Assembly: GCA_019423025.1 (NCBI GenBank)
Contig: JAHZCD010000009.1
Span: 1 to 64,000 of the forward strand
DNA: 64,000 nt
Reading direction: 5' to 3'
Source of the DNA: Haemophilus sp.
Lineage (GTDB): Bacteria > Pseudomonadota > Gammaproteobacteria > Enterobacterales > Pasteurellaceae
The notes beneath the pieces were generated by a model that worked only from the letters and a program-made list of their open reading frames with translations, was not told the DNA's origin and did not search any database. Position 1 is the stretch's first letter; each line of letters starts with the position of its first letter. Of the stretch, positions 17,946 through 25,558 are shown in pieces. A program made the position numbers and the translations under genes.

Positions 17946-19556
17946 CTACTTGCGAATGTAAAGCTCCTTGGTATAAACATAATCCTGTGGATTATGCATT
18001 GGGAATCCACCTACAGCTGGATTAATTACTTTGATCAGCGGTGAATAGAATATCGGGATTAGAGGCGTCTCTTCCGCAATAATCAGCTCTGCTTGACGAT
18101 ATAATTCAGCACGCGTCTTATCATTTAAAGTACTTTGTGCTTCTTTCATGATTTGATCAAATTTCTCATTCTTCCACAGCCCCACATTTTCGGGAGATGT
18201 TGAAACTAATGAATTAAGAAATGCTGTTGGCTCATTATATTCCGCATCAATTGACATACGTGACAATTGGAAATTTCCCATATTGCGTTCGCCTAAATAG
18301 GTTTTCCATTCCATCGTACGTAATTTCACATCTGCACCTAATTGTTTTTTCCATTCTGAAGCTAATGCTAACGCCACTTTTTCATGTGTCGCATATTTGT
18401 TATAAAAAATCTCAAACTGGAGCGGATGTTTTTCATTATATCCTGCATCATTTAATAATTTTTTAGCTTGTTTAACTCTATCTGTTAACGGTTGATTTAA
18501 TTCAGCAATGTTCGGTGCAGTAAAACCATCAACGTCTGGAGGTGTCAATGTCGCTGCAGGTTTACGTAACCCAATAATATGTTCAGCTATTAATGGTCGG
18601 TCTAACGTAAGATATAATGCTTTGCGAACCTTTTCGTTATCAAATGGTGGTTTCACCACATTGAACGTGTAGAATTCAGTCGTTAGTCTCGGGACCACAA
18701 GTAACGCGCTTGGCGTATTTTTCTGAATGAGTGGTATTTGCTCCACTGGTATCCAGGTTAAATCCAATTCTTTAGCTTGGTAACGTTGATAGGCTGAAGC
18801 CAAACTTTCTTGAAATAAATATTCTGAAGTATTAATGAGCGTCTTTTTATCATTCCAATAGAATGGGTTACGTTCTGCTATAATTTTCTCGTTAATTGTC
18901 CATTGTTTTAATTTATAAGCACCATTACTCACGATATTTTGAGGGGTAGTCCATTTATCGCCAAATTGCGCTAATTTATGATGGGGAACAGGAAATGTTG
19001 TAGGATATGCGAGTAGCTGTAAGAAGTAAGGTGTGGCTTGGGTTAGTTTGATTTCAAGTTGTTTATCATTAATCGCCTTAATACCCAACGCACTTATAGG
19101 CTGTTTACCTTGCATCACATCTTCTGCATTTAAAATATGTGCTTTAGACAAATAACTGGCATTTGGACTACCAAACTTAGGATCAACTGCTCGTTGCCAA
19201 CCTAGCACGAAATCTTGAGCTGTTACCGGTGTACCATCTGACCATTTTGCATCACGTAATGAAAAAGTATAAATCTTACCATCGTCAGAGACTGTCCATT
19301 TCTCTGCCTGCGCTGGCTGTACTTGTCCATTTTCATCTAACCAAATTAATCCTTCAAATAAATCAATCGCAATTTGTGCAGCTGTATTTTCTTGCACCAA
19401 TTGAGGATCAAGTGACCCGGGATCACTATGTGTATTTTGACGGAAAATCTGTGTTTCAGAAAGTGTTGTACCAGCAGGCACAGTGGCTGTAAATGCTGTT
19501 GTTGAAAAAATGCCAAGCATCATACTGACCAGCACTGATGTTTTGTATGTTTTCAT
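17946..19556 (-). CDS. Orphan peptide-binding periplasmic protein (OppA/MppA-like)
   Basis: A 536-residue ABC-transporter substrate-binding protein of family 5. A Sec signal peptide (first about 23 residues, ending AFTATVPAG) directs it to the periplasm. The mature protein shows the family signatures DPGSLDPQLVQENTAAQIA near the N-terminus, the WSDGTPVTAQDFVLGWQR motif near residue 110, and IVSNGAYKLKQW. It binds oligopeptides or murein peptides in characterised relatives. No permease or ATPase gene lies nearby, so it must share an Opp-type transporter encoded elsewhere, as E. coli MppA does. Substrate is not deducible. It could also bind another ligand such as haem, as Haemophilus HbpA does. 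Confidence 0.88.
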   Translation of the reverse strand: MKTYKTSVLVSMMLGIFSTTAFTATVPAGTTLSETQIFRQNTHSDPGSLDPQLVQENTAAQIAIDLFEGLIWLDENGQVQPAQAEKWTVSDDGKIYTFSLRDAKWSDGTPVTAQDFVLGWQRAVDPKFGSPNASYLSKAHILNAEDVMQGKQPISALGIKAINDKQLEIKLTQATPYFLQLLAYPTTFPVPHHKLAQFGDKWTTPQNIVSNGAYKLKQWTINEKIIAERNPFYWNDKKTLINTSEYLFQESLASAYQRYQAKELDLTWIPVEQIPLIQKNTPSALLVVPRLTTEFYTFNVVKPPFDNEKVRKALYLTLDRPLIAEHIIGLRKPAATLTPPDVDGFTAPNIAELNQPLTDRVKQAKKLLNDAGYNEKHPLQFEIFYNKYATHEKVALALASEWKKQLGADVKLRTMEWKTYLGERNMGNFQLSRMSIDAEYNEPTAFLNSLVSTSPENVGLWKNEKFDQIMKEAQSTLNDKTRAELYRQAELIIAEETPLIPIFYSPLIKVINPAVGGFPMHNPQDYVYTKELYIRK

Positions 19557-19651
19557 ATAAAATCCTTATTAACTAATATGGCGAAATGCCATTAATCATT
19601 CTATCAAAGGCAATAAAAGAAAAGATTGATATAGTTAACAAATTTGAAAAA

Positions 19652-19680
19652 AATACGGAATGTCTTAGACATCCCGTATT
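19652..19680 (-). terminator. Intrinsic terminator after pepN
   Basis: On the minus strand AATACGG-G-ATGTC pairs with GACAT-T-CCGTATT, with one mismatch, followed by a long T run. It lies 27 bases beyond the pepN stop codon. Confidence 0.8.
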
Positions 19681-19706
19681 GAATTTATAAAGTATTTGTA
19701 TCGCGA

Positions 19707-22316
19707 TTATTGCAAGGCTTTTTCAATCTTCTCAAATAAATCTTTTGAGAGATCTTCAACAGCACTTAATCGTTCTAAGGCGCGTTTCATTAACGTTTGA
19801 CGTTGTGCATCGAAACGTGAGAAACGAATTAATGGCTCAATTAAACGCGCAGCCACTTGTGGATTTGTTTCATTTAAACGAATTAAAACATCTGTTAAGA
19901 AACGATAGCCTGAACCACTAATATGATGGAATGCTTTTAAGTTGTGATTTGCAAAGCTACCCACTAATGAACGTAAACGGTTTGGATTGTTGAAGTTAAA
20001 GCTTGGGTGATCCATTAATGCTTGTACAATTTCCAATACGTTTTCATCAGGACGAGTTGCTTGTAAAGCAAACCATTTATCCATGACTAAGCCATCATGT
20101 TGCCATTTTTGTTCGAAATCCGCTAACAAGGTATCACGACAAGGTAATGCCGCTTTGGTTGCCATATTTAATGCAGCCAACGTATCTGTCATATTATTGG
20201 CATTATTGTAATGTTTTTGAACTACATTGTTGCCTAGATTGGTGTAAGCTAAATAACTTAAACAAAGATTACGCATGGCTCGTAAGGCAATATCTTCTTG
20301 CGTCACTCGATAATCTTCAAGACGAATATGAGTGTAAATACGCAATAAATCTTCTTTCAAGTATTCTGCAATTTGCACCAACATAAATTCTCTTGCGGCT
20401 GCAATGCCATCTGGATCAATCGTTTTAAAGCTTTCTGCAAACTCAATGTCTTTTGGCAAGGTTAGAATTAATGTGGCTAATTCAATATCTTGTTCATAAT
20501 TTTCCAATACATGCGCAAGTGCGGTCAAAACATCAGGTGAAATTTCAAAGGCTTCACCTTGTTGGAAATGCGCCACATTACGACGCAATTCTTGGGTAAA
20601 CAGCATTTGTGCTGCATCCCAACGAGCAAATTGGTTATCAGCGAATTTAAGCAAACCTAATAACTGCTCTGTGGTGTAATCATAATCCAGTTTCACTGGT
20701 GCAGAGAAATCACATAATAACGCAGGAATTGGTCGGCCATAAATGCCATGGAACTCAAACACTTGGTCTTTTTCTGTTACATTTAATACATCACTTAACA
20801 ATTCACCGTTATGCTGTAACATTTGTTTAGTACCTTTGGCATCATAAAGTGCAATTTTCAATGGAATATGTAAGTTTACTTTTTCCATTTGGTCTGCTGT
20901 TGGTGGCGTAGATTGCGAAACGGTTAAACGATAAGTATGAGTTTGTTCGTCATAGGCATCACTAATCAATAATTCTGGCGTACCTGATTGGCTATACCAA
21001 CGACGGAATTGTGCTAAATCAACATCATTCGCACGTTCCATTGCAGAAACAAAATCTTCACAGGTTGCCGCTTTACCATCGTTTTCAGCAATATAAAGTT
21101 GCATCCCTTTTTGGAAACCTTGTTCACCTAATAAAGTGTGCAACATACGAATCACTTCAGCCCCTTTTTCATATACAGTCACGGTATAGAAGTTATTCAT
21201 TTCAATAACTTTTTCAGGGCGAATTGGGTGTGACATTGGGCTTGCATCTTCGGCAAATTGTACCGTACGTAAGAATTTCACGTTATTAATGCGATTGACT
21301 GCACGAGAACCCGTATCAGATGAAAATTCTTGATCACGGAAAACTGTTAAACCTTCTTTCAAACTTAGCTGGAACCAATCACGACAAGTTACACGGTTTC
21401 CTGTCCAGTTATGGAAGTATTCATGCGCAATCACGCTTTCAATGGCGAGGTAATCATCATCTGTTGCGGTTTGTGGATTGGCCAACACAAATTTAGAGTT
21501 AAAAATATTCAACCCTTTATTTTCCATGGCGCCCATATTGAAGAAATCCACTGCAACAATCATGTAAATATCTAAGTCGTATTCTAAATTGAAACGCTCT
21601 TCATCCCATTTCATCGCTTTTTTCAGACTTTCCATTGCCCAAGAAGCACGATCAAGATTGCCGCGGTCAACGTAAAGTTCTAAGGCCACTTCACGACCAC
21701 TTTTTGTGGTAAAGGTATCTTGTAATAAATCAAAATCACCTGCTACTAAAGCGAATAAATAGCTTGGTTTCGGGAATGGGTCATTCCATTCAACCCAATG
21801 ACGACCATCCTCTAATTCACCACTTGCAATGCGGTTACCATTAGAAAGCAAGTAAGGATATTTAGTTTTATCAGCGGTAATTTTGGTTGTATAGCGAGCT
21901 AATACATCAGGACGATCAAGCATATAGGTAATTTGACGGAAACCTTCTGCTTCGCATTGAGTACAAATGCCTTCACCTGATTGATAAAGCCCTTGTAAAG
22001 AGGTGTTTTGTGCAGGCTCTAGATTCGTCACAATTTCAAGTTCAAAATTGGCCGCACTTTGGTTGGTTAAATCTAACGTTAAACTTTCATGGTCTTGATG
22101 ATAATGTTTGAAATCTTCGCCATTGAATTTAATGGAGGCAAATTGGAAGCCATGACCATCTAATCGTAGGTGTGTTGCTTCATCATTTAAACGTTGGAAG
22201 GTTGTCTTTGCTGTAACAACGGTATGGTTAGGATCTAATTGAAAATCAAGGAAAATATCCGTAACTGTAAAATCAGGTTGTTTGTAATCTTTTCTATATT
22301 TCGCTTTAGCTAACAT
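19707..22316 (-). CDS. pepN: Aminopeptidase N
   Basis: The M1-family zinc aminopeptidase that removes N-terminal residues from peptides in the cytoplasm; in E. coli it is the main alanyl aminopeptidase. The 869-residue protein carries the exopeptidase motif GAMEN and the zinc site HEYFHNW with the distant Glu in LKEGLTVFRDQEF, near residues 297-320 as in the E. coli enzyme (870 residues). A tyrosine that stabilises the transition state is expected in the YTVTVYEKGAEV segment. Domain order (beta saddle, thermolysin-like, beta sandwich, helical C-domain) fits the length. It is divergent from purE. A terminator follows. Confidence 0.98.
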   Translation of the reverse strand: MLAKAKYRKDYKQPDFTVTDIFLDFQLDPNHTVVTAKTTFQRLNDEATHLRLDGHGFQFASIKFNGEDFKHYHQDHESLTLDLTNQSAANFELEIVTNLEPAQNTSLQGLYQSGEGICTQCEAEGFRQITYMLDRPDVLARYTTKITADKTKYPYLLSNGNRIASGELEDGRHWVEWNDPFPKPSYLFALVAGDFDLLQDTFTTKSGREVALELYVDRGNLDRASWAMESLKKAMKWDEERFNLEYDLDIYMIVAVDFFNMGAMENKGLNIFNSKFVLANPQTATDDDYLAIESVIAHEYFHNWTGNRVTCRDWFQLSLKEGLTVFRDQEFSSDTGSRAVNRINNVKFLRTVQFAEDASPMSHPIRPEKVIEMNNFYTVTVYEKGAEVIRMLHTLLGEQGFQKGMQLYIAENDGKAATCEDFVSAMERANDVDLAQFRRWYSQSGTPELLISDAYDEQTHTYRLTVSQSTPPTADQMEKVNLHIPLKIALYDAKGTKQMLQHNGELLSDVLNVTEKDQVFEFHGIYGRPIPALLCDFSAPVKLDYDYTTEQLLGLLKFADNQFARWDAAQMLFTQELRRNVAHFQQGEAFEISPDVLTALAHVLENYEQDIELATLILTLPKDIEFAESFKTIDPDGIAAAREFMLVQIAEYLKEDLLRIYTHIRLEDYRVTQEDIALRAMRNLCLSYLAYTNLGNNVVQKHYNNANNMTDTLAALNMATKAALPCRDTLLADFEQKWQHDGLVMDKWFALQATRPDENVLEIVQALMDHPSFNFNNPNRLRSLVGSFANHNLKAFHHISGSGYRFLTDVLIRLNETNPQVAARLIEPLIRFSRFDAQRQTLMKRALERLSAVEDLSKDLFEKIEKALQ

Positions 22317-22402
22317 AATCTGCTCTATTTCTAAGAAAAAAACTCCTATTAGGATAAAATTTTATAACAAAACTTGCAATGTAATTTTCAGTCTTTACCG
22401 CA

Positions 22403-22418
22403 TAGCAAACGATTGCTT
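22403..22418 (+). promoter_or_regulatory. PurR operator upstream of purE-purK
   Basis: TAGCAAACGATTGCTT matches the PurR consensus ANGCAANCGNTTNCNT at every defined position except the first base. It overlaps a -35 candidate (TTGCTT, 22413-22418). An extended -10 (TG-C-TATTCT) lies at 22434-22442. Repression of purEK by purine-loaded PurR is inferred from these positions. Confidence 0.82.
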
Positions 22419-22477
22419 AAAAGCATGCAAATATGCTATTCTACGCACCGTTTTTTATCAGATAAATTTTTTAAAAT

Positions 22478-22972
22478 ATGTCAAATACCGCACAAATTGC
22501 TATTGTTATGGGTTCTAAAAGCGATTGGGCTACCATGCAAGAAGCTACTCAAATTTTAGATGAACTCAATGTGGCATATCATGTTGAAGTGGTTTCCGCA
22601 CATCGAACCCCCGACAAGCTGTTTGAATTTGCCGAAAATGCACAAAAGAATGGTTACAAAGTGATTATTGCAGGTGCCGGTGGCGCTGCGCATTTACCGG
22701 GCATGATTGCAGCGAAAACGCTTGTGCCAGTACTTGGGGTACCTGTTAAAAGCTCGATGTTAAGTGGTGTTGATAGTCTCTATTCTATCGTACAAATGCC
22801 TAAAGGTATTCCTGTTGGTACGTTAGCAATTGGCCCTGCTGGCGCAGCGAATGCAGGATTACTCGCCGCACAAATTCTTGCTGGTTGGGATGATGCGTTA
22901 TTTGCTCGCCTACAAGCATTCCGCGAAAATCAAACTAATGTGGTATTGGATAATCCTGATCCACGTAAATAA
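22478..22972 (+). CDS. purE: N5-carboxyaminoimidazole ribonucleotide mutase
   Basis: Class I PurE, which moves the carboxylate of N5-CAIR to form CAIR in purine synthesis; PurK makes the N5-CAIR. The 164-residue protein has the phosphate-binding VMGSKSDWATM near the N-terminus and the active-site VVSAHRTPDKLFEFA with its essential histidine. The glycine-rich AGAGGAAHLPGM follows. An upstream PurR box and extended -10 promoter are visible. Another ATG lies upstream in a different frame; this start gives the conserved N-terminus. purK follows after an uptake-sequence hairpin. Confidence 0.97.
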   Translation: MSNTAQIAIVMGSKSDWATMQEATQILDELNVAYHVEVVSAHRTPDKLFEFAENAQKNGYKVIIAGAGGAAHLPGMIAAKTLVPVLGVPVKSSMLSGVDSLYSIVQMPKGIPVGTLAIGPAGAANAGLLAAQILAGWDDALFARLQAFRENQTNVVLDNPDPRK

Positions 22973-22987
22973 AACACTTTTCATTTT

Positions 22988-23010
22988 GACCGCACTTTAA
23001 AAAGTGCGGT
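22988..23010 (+). terminator. Uptake-sequence hairpin between purE and purK
   Basis: ACCGCACTT and AAGTGCGGT face each other with a very short loop, followed by a T run. It lies between two genes that should be co-transcribed, so it may end part of the transcripts and lower PurK relative to PurE. Confidence 0.65.
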
Positions 23011-23042
23011 TGTTTTTTTAGCTAGATTTGATGAGAAATTTT

Positions 23043-24131
23043 ATGCAAAACTCTACCCTATATCCTACCGTTTATGTGCTTGGTAATGGTCAACTCGGCA
23101 GAATGTTACGTTATGCAGGTGCCCCATTAGATATTCATGTCCAGCCGCTTGAGTTTAATGCGCCCGTATTTGATTTACCCAAAGATGCCATCATCACCGC
23201 AGAAATTGAACGTTGGGAAAAAACACCGTTAACCGAATTATTAGGTCACCATAAAAATTTCGTTAATCAGAATGTTTTTGGCTTATTGGCTGATCGTTTT
23301 ACCCAAAAATCTTTACTGGATGAACTCAATCTCTCTACCTCACCATGGTGTTTATTAAAAGATAAAACTCAATGGCCCGAAGTATTTAAAAACGTGGGCG
23401 AAAAAGTCGTGGTAAAACGTCGCACAGGTGGTTATGACGGTCGCGGTCAATGGATTATTACTGAAAGTAATCAACGTGACATTACGGACGATTTATTCGG
23501 TGAAGTTATCGCAGAAAAATTTATTCCTTTTGATTATGAAGTCTCTATTGTAGGCGCAAGATTTAAAAATGGTGAAAAACGTTTCTATCCTGTGACGCAT
23601 AACCTACAGCAAAATGGCATTTTACGTTACAGCGTGACAGATATTTCATTCCCTCAACAACAAAGCCAACAAACTCAAGCGGAATCTATGCTAGGAAAAA
23701 TCATGGATAAGCTTGAATATGTAGGTGTAATGGCGATGGAATGCTTTGTGGTGGGCGATAAATTATTAATTAATGAGCTCGCCCCTCGTGTGCATAACAG
23801 TGGACATTGGACGCAACTCGGCTGTGCCATTAGCCAATTTGAATTGCATCTACGAGCCTTGTTGGATTTACCTACACCGTCATTACAACCTATTGCGCCA
23901 AGTGTTATGGTCAATTTAATTGGTACAGAACATAATCCACAATGGTTGAACACGCCTTTCTCCCAATTACATTGGTATGGCAAGGAGGTTCGTCCAGGTA
24001 GAAAATTAGGTCATATCAATATTACGCATCCTGATAAAACGATCATTATTCAACAGCTTGAAAAACTTCGTCACGAACTCCCTGAAGACTATCAATCTGG
24101 TTTAAATTGGACGATTGAGAAATTAAAATAA
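23043..24131 (+). CDS. purK: N5-carboxyaminoimidazole ribonucleotide synthase
   Basis: ATP-grasp enzyme that joins bicarbonate to AIR, giving N5-CAIR for PurE. I choose the ATG at 23043 (MQNSTLYPTVYVLGNGQLGRM), giving 362 residues. Earlier in-frame starts (TTG at 23028, ATG at 23031) only add MRNF-type residues that are not part of the family N-terminus. The GNGQLGRML loop, the ATP-binding VVVKRRTGGYDGRGQW and the metal-binding LLINELAPRVHNSGHWT are all intact. It follows purE across a hairpin terminator, so some read-through is needed. The 138-base gap to aspC contains a degraded uptake-sequence pair. Confidence 0.96.
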   Translation: MQNSTLYPTVYVLGNGQLGRMLRYAGAPLDIHVQPLEFNAPVFDLPKDAIITAEIERWEKTPLTELLGHHKNFVNQNVFGLLADRFTQKSLLDELNLSTSPWCLLKDKTQWPEVFKNVGEKVVVKRRTGGYDGRGQWIITESNQRDITDDLFGEVIAEKFIPFDYEVSIVGARFKNGEKRFYPVTHNLQQNGILRYSVTDISFPQQQSQQTQAESMLGKIMDKLEYVGVMAMECFVVGDKLLINELAPRVHNSGHWTQLGCAISQFELHLRALLDLPTPSLQPIAPSVMVNLIGTEHNPQWLNTPFSQLHWYGKEVRPGRKLGHINITHPDKTIIIQQLEKLRHELPEDYQSGLNWTIEKLK

Positions 24132-24269
24132 TCGAAAAAACAACCGTACTTTTTGATGAATATCTAAAAACATCAAAGTGCGGTTAATTTTTATCAGGTT
24201 CTTCTTGATAAAATCTATCGGCTGAAGTATAAGATTACTTATCTCACAACACATACATAAGGAAAAGCT

Positions 24270-25460
24270 ATGTTTGAACATATCAAAGCGGCTCCGGCCG
24301 ATCCTATCTTAGGCTTAGGCGAAGCATTCAAATCTGAAACACGTGAAAATAAAATCAATTTAGGTATTGGCGTTTATAAAGATGCACAAGGTACAACACC
24401 GATTATGCGCGCGGTAAAAGAAGCCGAAAAACGCTTATTTGATAACGAAAAAACGAAAAACTATCTGACTATTGATGGTATTGCCGATTATAACGAACGC
24501 ACAAAAGAACTCCTTTTCGGTAAAGATTCTGATGTCATTAAAGCAAATCGTGCAAGAACTGCGCAAAGTTTAGGGGGCACAGGTGCATTACGCATTGCTG
24601 CGGAATTCATTAAACGCCAAACCAAAGCTCAAAATGTATGGATTAGTACACCTACATGGCCAAACCACAATGCCATTTTCAATGCAGTGGGCATGACGAT
24701 TCGTGAATATCGTTATTATGATGCTGAACGCAAAGCCCTTGACTGGGAACATTTACTTGAAGATTTAAGCCAAGCAAGCGAAGGCGATGTCGTGCTTTTA
24801 CACGGTTGCTGCCACAACCCAACTGGTATTGACCCAACCCCAGAACAATGGCAAGAATTAGCCGCGCTTTCAGCAAAAAACGGCTGGTTACCACTCTTTG
24901 ACTTTGCTTATCAAGGTTTAGCTAATGGCTTAGACCAAGATGCTTACGGTTTACGTGCATTTGCAGCAAATCATAAAGAATTATTAGTGGCAAGTTCATT
25001 CTCAAAAAACTTTGGTTTATACAATGAGCGCGTAGGTGCCTTTACCCTTGTAGCTGAAAATGCAGAAATTGCTTCAACCGCTTTAACACAGGTGAAATCA
25101 ATTATTCGTACACTCTACTCAAACCCCGCATCTCACGGTGGGGCGACCGTAGCGACCGTATTAAATGATGCACAACTTCGCCAAGAATGGGAAAATGAAT
25201 TGACTGAAATGCGTGAACGCATCAAAAAAATGCGTCATTTATTTGTTCAGTTATTAAAAGAATATGGTGCAGAACAAGATTTCAGCTTTATCATGGAACA
25301 AAACGGTATGTTCTCTTTCAGCGGTTTATCGCCTGAACAAGTTGATCGCTTAAAAGAAGAATTTGCGATTTACGCTGTTCGTTCTGGTCGTATCAATGTA
25401 GCAGGTATCACTGAGGACAATATTCGTTATTTATGTGAAAGCATTGTAAAAGTGCTTTAA
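24270..25460 (+). CDS. aspC: Aromatic/aspartate aminotransferase
   Basis: A PLP-dependent class I aminotransferase of 396 residues, the same length as E. coli AspC. The Schiff-base lysine is Lys246 in SSFSKNFGLYNERVG. The substrate-carboxylate arginine is in the C-terminal region around AVRSGRINVAGI. NPTG appears as HNPTGIDPTPEQW. It interconverts aspartate or aromatic amino acids with their 2-oxo acids using 2-oxoglutarate. Sequence alone does not fully separate AspC from TyrB; the overall match is to the AspC side. AAGGAAAAG precedes the ATG. An uptake-sequence terminator follows. The gene lies after purEK but with a 138-base gap. Confidence 0.93.
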   Translation: MFEHIKAAPADPILGLGEAFKSETRENKINLGIGVYKDAQGTTPIMRAVKEAEKRLFDNEKTKNYLTIDGIADYNERTKELLFGKDSDVIKANRARTAQSLGGTGALRIAAEFIKRQTKAQNVWISTPTWPNHNAIFNAVGMTIREYRYYDAERKALDWEHLLEDLSQASEGDVVLLHGCCHNPTGIDPTPEQWQELAALSAKNGWLPLFDFAYQGLANGLDQDAYGLRAFAANHKELLVASSFSKNFGLYNERVGAFTLVAENAEIASTALTQVKSIIRTLYSNPASHGGATVATVLNDAQLRQEWENELTEMRERIKKMRHLFVQLLKEYGAEQDFSFIMEQNGMFSFSGLSPEQVDRLKEEFAIYAVRSGRINVAGITEDNIRYLCESIVKVL

Positions 25461-25474
25461 TCAATAAAAACAAA

Positions 25475-25505
25475 AAGTGCGGTTAAATTTGACCGCACTT
25501 TTTTT
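25475..25505 (+). terminator. Uptake-sequence terminator after aspC
   Basis: AAGTGCGGT (25475-25483) faces ACCGCACTT (25492-25500) and is followed by T residues. It ends the plus-strand aspC transcript. Confidence 0.8.
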
Positions 25506-25524
25506 CATCTCAATATAATAAAAA

Positions 25525-25549
25525 AAGGCAGATTTTACTCTGCCTTTTT
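25525..25549 (-). terminator. Terminator after the trimeric autotransporter gene
   Basis: AAAGGCAGA pairs with TCTGCCTTT around a six-base loop, with T runs on both outer sides. It lies ten bases beyond the adhesin stop codon. Confidence 0.8.
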
Positions 25550-25558
25550 ATCAAACAA

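Noticed and set aside
23675..23983. 102-residue minus-strand frame over purK
   Set aside because: Shadow of PurK; the Cys/Leu-rich product has no recognisable pattern.
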